Shown here: positions 1 through 7,775 of the stretch, in pieces
How the letters are laid out: the number at the start of each line of letters is the position of its first letter
Position numbering within the stretch: position 1 is the first letter of the stretch
Assembly (NCBI RefSeq): GCF_009709575.1
Contig: NZ_WIXO01000001.1
Coordinates: 5,885,285-5,949,284, forward strand
DNA from: Streptomyces taklimakanensis
GTDB lineage: Bacteria > Actinomycetota > Actinomycetes > Streptomycetales > Streptomycetaceae
Length of the DNA stretch: 64,000 nucleotides
Direction of reading: 5' to 3'
Position numbers and translations under genes: made by a program
Notes under the pieces: model-generated
Databases searched by the model: none
What the model was told of the DNA's origin: nothing
The model's input: the letters and a program-made list of their open reading frames with translations, nothing else

Positions 1-217
1 CGGCGGGCCGGGACCATGCCGAACGACCCGGGGGACGAGAGCGGACCTTGACGTCCGACTGCCACGCCCCCGGTTGTCGGCCGGGTTTGGAGACAGGCCC
101 GGACGGTGCGGACCACCGGTCACGGCAACCGCACCGCTTCGATCTCCTGCTCCAGCAGTTCTTCCAGGACCTGTTCCGGCAGTCCGCAAGGGCTCCGGCC
201 CCCGGGGCCGGAAGCCG

Positions 218-400
218 ACCGCGAAGTTCGGCGCCGCCCTGGTGATCGTGGACCAGCCCGCCTCCGTCGGCGTCCTGCCGTTGACCGTCGCCCGGGACGC
301 GGGCTGCCAGGTCGCCTACCTGTCCGGGCTCGCGATGCGAGGGATCGCCGACCTCCACCCGGGCGAGGCCAAGGCCGACGCGGAGGACGCGCCCGTGTGA
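218..400 (+). pseudogene. IS110-type transposase fragment
   Basis: The frame carries a stretch reading ALVIVDQPAS, then VARDAGCQVAYLSGLAMR, GIADLHPGEAKADAEDA. This is the conserved N-terminal region of IS110-family (DEDD) transposases, where the D-E-K-D motif sits. There is no credible start upstream and a TGA follows directly at 398-400, so only about 60 of roughly 400 residues remain. It sits next to a second, unrelated transposase remnant. The family call rests on recalled family patterns and is fairly secure; function is lost. Confidence 0.6.
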
Positions 401-479
401 CGAGCCGGCCGGTGAACCCTGCCAACGCCGAGGCCGCCGTGAGCCGGCACGCCGAGGACCGCAAGACGATCCGGCACCC

Positions 480-888
480 CCGAACCGCGCGACCGGACCA
501 TCCGGCTCGGCGTCGAGAACCCGTGCCGACGCTTCCGCCACGTCCACGGCGAACCGCGCCGACTCGGACACAGGATCAGTCCGGCCACCGTGCGCCGTCT
601 CCCGCGCGAAGCCGGGCTGGGACCCGCGCCCCGTCGGCAGCCTGCCCGGCGCGAGCGGGCCGCCTTCCTCAAGGCCCAGGGCGAGGGGCGCCCGCCACGG
701 ACTTCTCTCACGTTGACATGATCAACCCGCGGCGGCTGTACGCCGTGTTCGTGATGGGGATCCGCACCCGCACCGCGCACACCCCGGGCGTCACCGCCCA
801 CCCCACGGCGGCGTGGGCCACGCGGCAGGCCCGCCGGCTGCTGTGGCCTCCCGCCGACCGGAAAGCCCTCCCCCTTGCCGGTCGGCGG
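480..888 (+). pseudogene. Integrase-core (rve) transposase remnant, frameshifted
   Basis: Two frames together rebuild part of an integrase-core transposase. About 490-700 reads an N-terminal part (RLGHRISPATVRRLPREAG, then APRRQPARRERAAFLKAQ). About 697-888 in another frame continues with ATDFSHVDMINPRRLYAVF and GVTAHPTAAWATRQARRLL, normally the first catalytic-Asp strand of the DDE fold. The frame change near 700-716 and the loss of the C-terminal half make it dead. The intact acetyltransferase promoter starts immediately after it. Confidence 0.6.
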
Positions 889-890
889 GA

Positions 891-926
891 TGTACGAACG
901 TACCTTTCGAAGCGTACGCTCGTACA
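891..926. promoter_or_regulatory. 36-bp palindromic operator before the acetyltransferase gene
   Basis: The outer arms TGTACGA and TCGTACA frame inner arms CGTAC and GTACG, and 15 of 18 base pairs are complementary around the centre TTTCGAA. It ends one base before the ATG at 928. A -10-like TACGCT at 915-920 would start transcription at the ATG itself, so the message may be leaderless. The TetR gene two positions downstream in the same operon is the obvious candidate ligand-responsive repressor (inference). Confidence 0.6.
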
Positions 927-927
927 C

Positions 928-1506
928 ATGACGGACTACTTCGCCGACGACCCGCGTTCCAACCTGGAACGCATGCTCGCGGGCGACTTCTACATCGCAG
1001 AGGACCCCGAGATCGCCGACAGGCAGCACCGCGCGATGCGGCTGGCCGCCCGCTACCAGGCCGTCTACCTGGACGCCCCCGCCGAGGCCCGGTCGACCCT
1101 GGAGGAACTGCTCGGCTCCGCGGGCGAGGGGATCGAGGTGCGCCCGCCACTGTTCGTCGACTACGGCAGCAACATCACCATCGGTGCCCGCACCTTCGTC
1201 AACTACAACCTCACCGCGCTGGACGTCGCCGCGATCACCATCGGCGAGGACTGCCAGATCGGCCCGAACGTCCAACTCCTCACCCCCACCCACCCCCTGG
1301 AGCCCCAGCCCCGACGCGACAAGCTGGAAGCCGCCCTCCCCATCACCATCGGCGACAACGTCTGGCTCGGTGGTGGCGTCATCGTCTGTCCCGGCGTGAC
1401 CATCGGCGACAACAGCGTCGTCGGCGCCGGCTCGGTCGTCACCAAGAACATCCCCGCCGACGTCGTCGCCGTGGGCGCCCCCGCCCGCCCCGTCCGCGAC
1501 CTCTGA
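928..1506 (+). CDS. Maltose/galactoside-type O-acetyltransferase
   Basis: This 192-residue protein is a left-handed beta-helix (LbH) acetyltransferase of the Maa/LacA/NodL group, which moves acetyl from acetyl-CoA to a sugar hydroxyl in the cytosol. An N-terminal Maa cap domain (MLAGDFYIAEDPE, about residues 15-27) is followed by hexapeptide repeats such as ITIGED, ITIGDN and VTIGDN. The catalytic His lies in LLTPTHPLEP. The start ATG sits directly behind a large palindrome and has no ribosome site, so a leaderless transcript is likely. A TetR regulator starts 13 bases after its stop, indicating an autoregulated two-gene operon. The true substrate cannot be read from the sequence. Confidence 0.88.
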   Translation: MTDYFADDPRSNLERMLAGDFYIAEDPEIADRQHRAMRLAARYQAVYLDAPAEARSTLEELLGSAGEGIEVRPPLFVDYGSNITIGARTFVNYNLTALDVAAITIGEDCQIGPNVQLLTPTHPLEPQPRRDKLEAALPITIGDNVWLGGGVIVCPGVTIGDNSVVGAGSVVTKNIPADVVAVGAPARPVRDL

Positions 1507-1519
1507 AAGCCCTTTCCCG

Positions 1520-2065
1520 ATGGCCACCGGACACACCGATCCGCAGCGGCGCGAGCGTATCCTCGCCGCCACCCTCGACCACATCGCCGCCGAGGGCGTC
1601 GCCGGCGTCTCCCACCGCAAGATCGCCGCCCGCGCCGGCGTGCCGCTCGGTTCGATGACCTACCACTTCACCGGCATCGACGACCTACTCCGCGAAGCCT
1701 TCACCCGCTTCGCCGAGCACATCGTGACGGTGTTCGAACAGCACTTGGTCACCGCAGGCGACACGGAGCAGGCGCGCCAGGCCGTCACCGACCTCGTCCA
1801 CGCGATCTCCGACGGTCCGCAGCGCGACCTCGTCCTCACGCAGGAGCTCTACACCCTCGCCGCCCGGCGCCCCGAGTACCGCGAACTGACCCGGACGTGG
1901 ATGGCCCGCAGCCGGGACCTGCTGCGGCGGCACTTCGACGCCGACACCGCCCGCCAGCTCGACGCGCTCATCGAGGGACTCACCCTCCACCGAGCGCTCG
2001 ACACCGCACCGCACGAACGCGCCCTGACGAGCGAAGCGGTCCGGCGCATCACCACCACCGCCTGA
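1520..2065 (+). CDS. TetR-family transcriptional regulator
   Basis: The 181-residue protein has a clear TetR N-terminal DNA-binding domain. It starts RRERILAATLDHIAAEGVAG, and the recognition helix region reads HRKIAARAGVPLGSMTYHF. The C-terminal ligand domain is all-helical. It follows the acetyltransferase by 13 bases with no room for its own promoter, and a strong terminator lies 17 bases after its stop, so both form one transcript. The palindrome at 891-926 is the expected binding site. Its ligand is unknown. The rather short C-terminal domain is still within the family range. Confidence 0.88.
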   Translation: MATGHTDPQRRERILAATLDHIAAEGVAGVSHRKIAARAGVPLGSMTYHFTGIDDLLREAFTRFAEHIVTVFEQHLVTAGDTEQARQAVTDLVHAISDGPQRDLVLTQELYTLAARRPEYRELTRTWMARSRDLLRRHFDADTARQLDALIEGLTLHRALDTAPHERALTSEAVRRITTTA

Positions 2066-2081
2066 AGGCGGCCATCAAGCA

Positions 2082-2121
2082 GCCCGCGGGGGCACGAACC
2101 TGACAACGTGCCCCCGCGGGC
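2082..2121 (+). terminator. Strong stem-loop terminator
   Basis: Two perfect 15-base arms (GCCCGCGGGGGCACG at 2082-2096, complement at 2107-2121) enclose a 10-base loop. It lies 17 bases after the TetR stop. No T-run follows, as is common for Streptomyces terminators. Confidence 0.8.
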
Positions 2122-2439
2122 CACATCCGCAAATGGTGTCGGGTTCGCGGGCCGCCGCCTTCCCTCCCGTCCACGAGCGGGGCCGCGAGCCCGACCACCT
2201 GCCGACCGCCTTGTTCACGCCACTTCCCATGGTTCATTTCACCGAACCCCCCTTTCATCCTGGGGCGCGAGGACGGAACGAGTTGGTCGAGCACGGCGAA
2301 GTGCGAGGTCATCGTGCCTCTGCCGCCCTGCCGCCCTGCCGCCAGGTGGCCTCCCGGGAGCGGGCGCCAGGGCGACCAACGAGGTCAGCGGCCTGGCGGC
2401 CTCACGGTAGCGGGGCAGGGCGGGTGGCCCAGGCCCACC

Positions 2440-2550
2440 ATACGCAGGCTGCCACGGCCCGGCGGTGCCAGACCGGGCGATCTCCTGGGGCACCCGAGCC
2501 CGCCGACGCCGCTGCTGGTCCTCGGCCCACTCCTCGGGTAGGGACAACCC
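2440..2550 (-). pseudogene. Possible DDE transposase (IS701-like) fragment
   Basis: On the minus strand a short stretch reads LSLPEEWAEDQQRRRRARVP, resembling the LPxEWxxDxxRRxxAxVP block of IS701-type DDE transposases. Nothing similar can be followed on either side. The rest of 2122-2578 holds no convincing gene. The short match makes this tentative. Confidence 0.4.
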
Positions 2551-2578
2551 CCACTCCAGCGGAGACGGGAACGAAGCA

Positions 2579-3205
2579 CTACTGGACGTCGGCGTTCGCC
2601 GTCATCAGTGTGTGCAGTCCGTTGCGCAGGATCTCGCTGCTGGCGTCGCCGAACAGGGCCTGCTGGACGATGAATCCCTGTGCCAAGGCCATCAGGGTGC
2701 GTACGACGTGGTCGGTGGTGACGTCGGCGGGCAGTCGACCCGCGCGCTGATAGGTCCGGACCAGCTCGCTCCACACCACGTGCATGTCCTCGTACCCCTG
2801 CCGGAGGGTGATGGCGAGCGGCTCATTGCGCAAGGATTCACCCCACACCTGCAGGATCAGCTTGGCGAAGGCACCGGTACTCTCGGTGCCCGCCCGGTGC
2901 GCCTGCTCTTCCAGCACACGGCTGAGCACGCCGCTGAGCACTTCGTCGAGCGGGCGTGTCGGGGTGTCCCGGGTGGCGCCGGCGAAGGCCTCGCGCATCG
3001 AGGTGAACGCCTCGACGGCCACCGCCTGGATCAGCTCCTCTTTGCTGCCGAAGTAGCGGTAGACGGCGCCGGCCGACAGATCCGTCTCCTTGAAGACGTC
3101 CTGCATGGACGTGGCGTGGAAGCCGTTGCGGGTGAAGCAGCGGCGGGCGCCGGTGATGATCTGCTGACGCCGGGCGTCGAGGTGTGCCTGGGATACGCGT
3201 GCCAT
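2579..3205 (-). CDS. TetR-family transcriptional regulator
   Basis: A 208-residue TetR repressor. The N-terminal helix-turn-helix spans about residues 10-55 (RRQQIITGARRCFTRNGFHA, then GAVYRYFGSKEELI), followed by an alpha-helical ligand domain. The chosen ATG at 3205 gives the canonical start MARVSQAHLDARRQQI; longer forms would run across the operators. It is divergent from the membrane protein at 3312, and the 106-bp gap holds two near-identical operator-like repeats. It probably represses both itself and the membrane protein gene (inference). Confidence 0.9.
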   Translation of the reverse strand: MARVSQAHLDARRQQIITGARRCFTRNGFHATSMQDVFKETDLSAGAVYRYFGSKEELIQAVAVEAFTSMREAFAGATRDTPTRPLDEVLSGVLSRVLEEQAHRAGTESTGAFAKLILQVWGESLRNEPLAITLRQGYEDMHVVWSELVRTYQRAGRLPADVTTDHVVRTLMALAQGFIVQQALFGDASSEILRNGLHTLMTANADVQ

Positions 3206-3216
3206 GTTCCGCAGGT

Positions 3217-3294
3217 TAAAACGAACGTTCCTTCTTGACAAGCGGCTCCAGGTCGTCACAGAGTGAGAACGTAAAACGAACGATCCTTCTTTGA
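3217..3294. promoter_or_regulatory. Twin TetR operators in divergent promoter
   Basis: TAAAACGAACGTTCCTTCTT at 3217-3236 recurs as TAAAACGAACGATCCTTCTT at 3272-3291, 55 bp apart centre to centre, differing at one base. The AACGAACGTTC core is partly self-complementary. The two copies flank the starts of the divergent TetR and membrane-protein genes, one near each, as expected for a dual-acting repressor. Confidence 0.65.
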
Positions 3295-3311
3295 TCGATT
3301 GGGGCCTCCCC

Positions 3312-4298
3312 ATGTCGCACGGACGTAGCATGATCGCCGTCGTCCTCCTGATCCCCACCGTGATCGCGTCCGCTTTGTGGGCCTTCCTGTGGCCCAACGC
3401 CCGCCTCGAGCCACGGGACCTGCCACTCGGCGTCGCCGGGCCCGCCCAGGCCACCGCACCGGTCAAGACGCAGCTGGAGCGGCACGACGGCGCTTTCGAG
3501 GTGCACACCTACGCGGACGAAGACGCCGCCCGCACCGCCATCGAAGAGCGCGACATCTACGGCGCCGTCGTGGTCACCCGGCAGGGACCGCAACTGCTGA
3601 CCGCCTCCGCCGCCGGCCCGGCCGTGGCGCAGCTGCTCACCGATGCCGTCGGCGGACAAGACGGCCGGCCCGTGCCGGCCAAGGACGTTGTCCCGCTGCC
3701 CAAGGAGGACGCACGAGGCACCGCGCTCGGCTCCAGCGTGTTGCCGATGGCGTTGGCCGGCATCGCCATCGGCGGCGCCGTCACCGCACTCGGCCTGCGC
3801 GGTACCCGGGCTGCGACCGCCGTCCTCGGCGCCGCCACCACGATCGGGCTCGTCGCCGCCGGTATCGCGCACAGTTGGCTCGGCGCGCTGGCCGGCAACT
3901 GGTGGGCCGAGGCCGGTGCCTTCGCGCTCGTCGTCCTGGCCGGCGGTGCGACGGTCGCAGGTCTGGCGGCGCTGCTCGGCACAGGGGGAATCGGTCTGGG
4001 CTCGCTGCTGGTGATGCTGCTCGGCAACCCCTTCTCCGGCGTCTCCACCGCTCCGGAACTCCTGCCCGAGCCGGCCGCCACCCTCGGCCAGTTGCTGCCG
4101 CCCGGAGCCGGCGGACAGCTGCTCCGTTCGGTCGCCTACTTCGACGGCAACGCCGTCGGCGGACCTCTGCTCACCCTCGGCGTCTGGGCCCTGCTCGGGC
4201 TGTCCCTGATCCGGCTCGGTGAGCCGGTCAAGCGCCGCCGCACCACCGGCGGGCCCGAGCCCGCCGGTGGAGTACGGCCCGCCTCGAGCGTCGCCTGA
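3312..4298 (+). CDS. ABC-2-like multi-pass membrane protein
   Basis: A protein of about 328 residues with one N-terminal membrane helix (VVLLIPTVIASALWAFLW), an extracytoplasmic loop of about 120 residues, then five to six hydrophobic helices in the C-terminal half. This is the layout of ABC-2 permease or YhgE/Pip-type proteins that place a soluble domain between the first and later helices. No ATPase gene is adjacent. ATG at 3312 was chosen; TTG at 3291 would lie in the operator. It is divergent from a TetR regulator, which suggests a drug- or lipid-responsive export role (inference). Confidence 0.7.
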   Translation: MSHGRSMIAVVLLIPTVIASALWAFLWPNARLEPRDLPLGVAGPAQATAPVKTQLERHDGAFEVHTYADEDAARTAIEERDIYGAVVVTRQGPQLLTASAAGPAVAQLLTDAVGGQDGRPVPAKDVVPLPKEDARGTALGSSVLPMALAGIAIGGAVTALGLRGTRAATAVLGAATTIGLVAAGIAHSWLGALAGNWWAEAGAFALVVLAGGATVAGLAALLGTGGIGLGSLLVMLLGNPFSGVSTAPELLPEPAATLGQLLPPGAGGQLLRSVAYFDGNAVGGPLLTLGVWALLGLSLIRLGEPVKRRRTTGGPEPAGGVRPASSVA

Positions 4299-4429
4299 GG
4301 CCGACCGGGCTCCGGGTGCCCGCCCGGCACCGCGACCACGGACACCGGCCGGGGCCAACGCCCCGCGGACGCTGACCGGCCACACACCTTCGCAGCCCGG
4401 GAACCAGTCACCGCCGGAAGGAAGCAGCC

Positions 4430-4723
4430 ATGAACGGCCTCGGCACCGCGCTCCTGACGACCGCCGCCTCGCCGCAGGCGCGGAACATCGCCTACGCCGT
4501 TGCCGTTGCCTCCGGACCCGCCTTCGGTGGCGCCTCCGCGCTGCCCCGGGCCGTCGCGGTCCGGCCGGCGCCGGACGTCTTCACGCCGCTCACCGCCCTG
4601 GCGGTCGTGACCGGCCCGTGCCGTCGGACCGACCAAGCGGCCGGCTTCGCTCCGGCACCCAAGACCTCGCCCCCGGCAGCTGTAGCGGACTGTCGGGGGC
4701 GAGCTGCCGGCGCACGGCCTTGA
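4430..4723 (+). CDS. Small hypothetical protein, doubtful
   Basis: A 97-residue reading frame with a fair ribosome site (GGAAGGAAG, 6 bases upstream of ATG). The first half is Ala-rich and mildly hydrophobic. The second half (from PCRRTDQAAG) looks like random GC-rich translation. It may be the start of a truncated membrane protein lying downstream of, and co-directional with, the ABC-2-like gene. I recognise no family. Confidence 0.25.
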   Translation: MNGLGTALLTTAASPQARNIAYAVAVASGPAFGGASALPRAVAVRPAPDVFTPLTALAVVTGPCRRTDQAAGFAPAPKTSPPAAVADCRGRAAGARP

Positions 4724-4835
4724 GCAGGCGTGCGCCGGGAGGTTAAGGAATCGCCGCTTCCGCGGCGCCCCTGCGCACTCGCGCGGGTGGCCCGCAGGGA
4801 AGCACTCGATGGTGTTCGACAGTTCAGCACGACTT

Positions 4836-4846
4836 GAATGTTCGTT
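4836..4846. promoter_or_regulatory. Third candidate TetR operator
   Basis: Read on the minus strand the site is AACGAACATTC, one mismatch from the AACGAACGTTC core of the twin operators at 3217-3291. It lies 20 bases upstream of the methyltransferase start, so the TetR at 2579-3205 may control that gene too (inference from an 11-base match). Confidence 0.4.
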
Positions 4847-4865
4847 CTTTTCGCAGGAGGTAGCA

Positions 4866-5750
4866 GTGGGCAAGGCAGCATCGCAGCAGCCGGAGGGTTC
4901 TCGTTCGTTGAGCGGGATCGGTGAGACGTCGCTGGGTGTGGCGGCGTTGCGGGCGAAGGAGAACGACCGTCCCGACCGGCTCTTCGAGGACCCGTACGCG
5001 GGGAGGTTCCTCGCCGCGGCCGGTGTCGATCCGGCCAAGTGGTCGGTCGGGCCGGCGACGGGGACGGGGTTCCTCGAGCTGGTGGCCGATCAGGTCGCGG
5101 TGCGGACGCGGTTCCTGGACGAGTCGTTGCTGGACGCCGCCGGGGGGCCGTGCGGTCAGGTCGTGCTGCTTGCCTCGGGGATGGACGCACGCCCGTACCG
5201 GCTGGACTGGCCGATCGGAACGCGAGTGTTCGAACTCGACTTCGCCGACGTGTTGGGCTTCAAACGGCATGCGCTCGTCGGCAGCGGAGCCGTGCCACGC
5301 TGCGAGCACGTGGAGGTGGCGGCGGACCTGCGCGAGGATTGGCCGCAGGCCCTGCGGGAGGCCGGTTTCCAGCCGGACGTACCCACCGCGTGGCTGGTCG
5401 AGGGCATTCTGTACGGGTTGCCGCAGGAGGCCGCGGATCTGCTGCTGGAGCGGGTGACCGAGTTGTCCGCGCCGGGCAGCGAGCTGGCCGGCGACCACAT
5501 CGAGGACTCCGACGTGCTGCGTGCCGCGCGGGGTGCGATCTCGCCGGAGTTGGTGGAGCTCTGGCGGGGCGGGCCCACCGGCGACCTGGACACGTGGCTC
5601 GAAGGCCACGGTTGGGAGGCAACGGTGCACGACATCCGAGTGGTCGTCGGGACATTCGGGCGCCCGACGCCGCCGGCCTTCGACCCGACGATCGAGGGCA
5701 CCGGCCGGGGCTGGCTCGTCACCGCTCGGCTCGGCGGGCAGGAGTCATGA
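4866..5750 (+). CDS. SAM-dependent methyltransferase, LCMT/PPM1-like
   Basis: The 294-residue protein belongs to the leucine carboxyl methyltransferase-like class I family common in actinobacteria. Diagnostic features are the N-terminal LGVAALRAKEND and RLFEDPYAGRFL segments, the SAM-binding strand VVLLASGMDARPYRL, the acidic FELDFADVLGFK, and AWLVEGILYGLP. The start is GTG at 4866 with AGGAGG five bases upstream; an ATG at 4809 has no such site. Members methylate carboxylates or hydroxyls of small molecules; the substrate here is unknown. The stop overlaps the start of a metK remnant (ATGA). Confidence 0.88.
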   Translation: MGKAASQQPEGSRSLSGIGETSLGVAALRAKENDRPDRLFEDPYAGRFLAAAGVDPAKWSVGPATGTGFLELVADQVAVRTRFLDESLLDAAGGPCGQVVLLASGMDARPYRLDWPIGTRVFELDFADVLGFKRHALVGSGAVPRCEHVEVAADLREDWPQALREAGFQPDVPTAWLVEGILYGLPQEAADLLLERVTELSAPGSELAGDHIEDSDVLRAARGAISPELVELWRGGPTGDLDTWLEGHGWEATVHDIRVVVGTFGRPTPPAFDPTIEGTGRGWLVTARLGGQES

Positions 5751-5890
5751 CGGCGGCTGGGCGCAGATCGTTCACGAGCGAGTCGGTCACCGAGGGACAT
5801 CCCGACGAGGGGTGCCACCCGATCGGCGGCGCGGTGCCCAACGCGTTATCGGCGTTCGGTCTGGGGGGCGGCGCTCGCTCTCGCCCCTGA
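5747..5890 (+). pseudogene. metK: Truncated S-adenosylmethionine synthetase (metK) stub
   Basis: The first residues, RRSFTSESVTEGHPDE, match the invariant MetK N-terminus (FTSESVTEGHPDK). The following segment keeps faint identity (about residues 22-34) and the frame then ends at residue 47 of about 400. Its ATG overlaps the methyltransferase stop in an ATGA, so the two were once translationally coupled: the SAM supplier behind the SAM user. The Lys after HPD is Glu here. It cannot be active. Confidence 0.72.
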
Positions 5891-6127
5891 CCGCTCGTTC
5901 CCACCCCGGGGTGGGTGAGTTCCGCGGACTCGCCGTCCACCGCAACGCGCACGGAATTCCCCCGAGGACGGCCGGGCCTTCGCCGGTTGATCCTTCTCCA
6001 CGTCCGGCCGGCGAGGCGTTTCGCCCGGAGAGCGGGGACGTGACCCGCGAGGGCATTGATCGTTTACCCGTGTGGGCTGCTGTCCGGGCCCGCTTCGAAC
6101 ATCCCCTCACAGAGAGCAGCTCCTGTC

Positions 6128-6649
6128 ATGACCGTTCATCGTGCTCTCCGGCGCTTTGTCGTCGCCGCCGCCGTGATCCCCGCCACACTGCTGGTGGGGC
6201 ACTCTCCCGCCCAGGCGGTGGAACTGCCTCCCGCGTGCCAGGCGGCCCTCACGGAGGCCCAGGACAAGTTCCCCGCCCAGCAGTTCACGGTCCCCGACAA
6301 GGCCAAGACCGCCATCCTCGACGAGCTGGCCGCGCTCGGCGAGACCGACCAGAAGGCGCTCACCGAGACAGCGTGCGCGGCGTGGAACAAGTGGGCCACC
6401 ACGAACGGGGCGGCCGTGGCCCGGAATCTGGACACCCGCTACCAGAACACCGACGGCCTGGCGTGCACGAAGTTCACCACCGCGGCTATCGGAGCGCTCA
6501 AGAAGTACGCGCCGACCATCCCGGCGGAGACCCGGGGCCTGGAGACCGTGGCCAAAAAGGTGTGGGGCAACGCCATGCGGACGCTCTCCGTCGAAGCCAC
6601 CAACGCCACCTGCCGGCGGGCGTACGGCAGCGTGAAGGCCGGCTGGTAA
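6128..6649 (+). CDS. Secreted protein of unknown family
   Basis: A 173-residue protein with a textbook Sec signal peptide: RRF, a hydrophobic core VVAAAVIPATLLVG, and cleavage after SPAQA. The mature part has four Cys (in ACQAAL, ACAAWN, ACTKFT, TCRRAYG) that could form two disulfides. It is Lys/Thr/Ala-rich and predicted mainly helical. I recognise no family. A purine-rich GAGAG precedes the ATG. It stands upstream of the acyl-ACP desaturase on the same strand, but 136 bases separate them. Confidence 0.72.
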   Translation: MTVHRALRRFVVAAAVIPATLLVGHSPAQAVELPPACQAALTEAQDKFPAQQFTVPDKAKTAILDELAALGETDQKALTETACAAWNKWATTNGAAVARNLDTRYQNTDGLACTKFTTAAIGALKKYAPTIPAETRGLETVAKKVWGNAMRTLSVEATNATCRRAYGSVKAGW

Positions 6650-6785
6650 CGCGCCCTCCCCACCAGCGGCACACGTCCCGCCCCACCGTCGCGCCCACGC
6701 GGCCGGGCCGGCTCAGGCACTCACCGCCTTCGTCCGGCCCGGCCTGCGCTCCGTCGCCCGGCGGACACCGCTCTGTGAGGTCCCT

Positions 6786-7727
6786 GTGTCCGATGATCGC
6801 ACCCCCGCGAGGATCGGTCTCCTCGCGGCCCTCGAACCGGTCGTTGCACGCCTGCTCGACCGTCACCTCGCCGCTGCCAAACCCTGGTTTCCGCACGCCT
6901 ACGTGCCGTGGAGCGAAGCCACCGACTACGACGGCCCCCTGGATGGCGAGCCGTGGCGACTCGGCCAGTCCACGATGTCGGCGGCCGTGCGGGACTCCTT
7001 CACCGTCAGTCTGCTGACGGAGGACAACCTCCCCAGCTACCACCACGAGATCGCCACCGTCTTCGGTCGGGACGGCGCCTGGGGAACGTGGGTGCACCGC
7101 TGGACGGCGGAGGAGGACCGGCACGCCTACGCCCTGCGCAGCTACCTGCACGCCCGCCGCGCCCTCGACCCGGTCCGCCTGGAGGAGCAGCGCATGGAGC
7201 ACCTGTCGCGTGGCTTCGACAGCGGCCGGCCCGGTGTGCTGCACAGCCTGGCCTACGTCACCGTCCAGGAGATGGCCACCCGGGAGGCCCACCGCAATAC
7301 CGGCAAGGCCTGCGGGGATCCTCTCGGCGAGCAGCTGACCGCCCGTATCGCAGCAGACGAGAACCTGCACATGCTGTTCTACCGCGACCTGTACCGGGCG
7401 GCGATCGACCTCGACCCGGACGCCGCGATCACCGCCCTGGCCGACGTCATCTGCGACTTCCGCATGCCCGGGGCCACACTGCCCGGGTTCCGGGAACGGT
7501 CCCTGCGGATCGCCGCGGCCGGCATCTACAACCTCGACGTCCACCGCGAGCACGTCCTGCTGCCCTTGCTGCGCACCCTCGGCGTCTGGGGGCGCACCGA
7601 CCTCACCGCCACGGGCGACCAGGCACGCGAACGCATCGGGCTGCACCTGGAGCAGGTGCAGCGGAACGCCGCCCGGTTCCGCTCGGTCTTCGCGCGGATG
7701 AACCCGGACGGCGCCGTCGACGCCTGA
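6786..7727 (+). CDS. Soluble acyl-[acyl-carrier-protein] desaturase
   Basis: This 313-residue di-iron enzyme (FA_desaturase_2, DesA1/DesA2-like) inserts a double bond into an acyl chain held on ACP. Iron ligands are visible in order: E-N-L-P (TEDNLPSYHHE), E-E-x-R-H (WTAEEDRHAYALR), E-M-x-T-R-E-A-H (VQEMATREAHRNTG) and D-E-N-L-H (IAADENLHMLFYRD). It starts at GTG 6786 with GAGG six bases upstream. It is convergent with the thioesterase/PKS operon. An ACP-dependent desaturase next to a reducing PKS suggests it desaturates the starter or the product chain (inference). Confidence 0.88.
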   Translation: MSDDRTPARIGLLAALEPVVARLLDRHLAAAKPWFPHAYVPWSEATDYDGPLDGEPWRLGQSTMSAAVRDSFTVSLLTEDNLPSYHHEIATVFGRDGAWGTWVHRWTAEEDRHAYALRSYLHARRALDPVRLEEQRMEHLSRGFDSGRPGVLHSLAYVTVQEMATREAHRNTGKACGDPLGEQLTARIAADENLHMLFYRDLYRAAIDLDPDAAITALADVICDFRMPGATLPGFRERSLRIAAAGIYNLDVHREHVLLPLLRTLGVWGRTDLTATGDQARERIGLHLEQVQRNAARFRSVFARMNPDGAVDA

Positions 7728-7775
7728 CCGGCTTTCCCACCCGGTGCCCGCCGTCCCCGAACCGGCAGCGACCGC

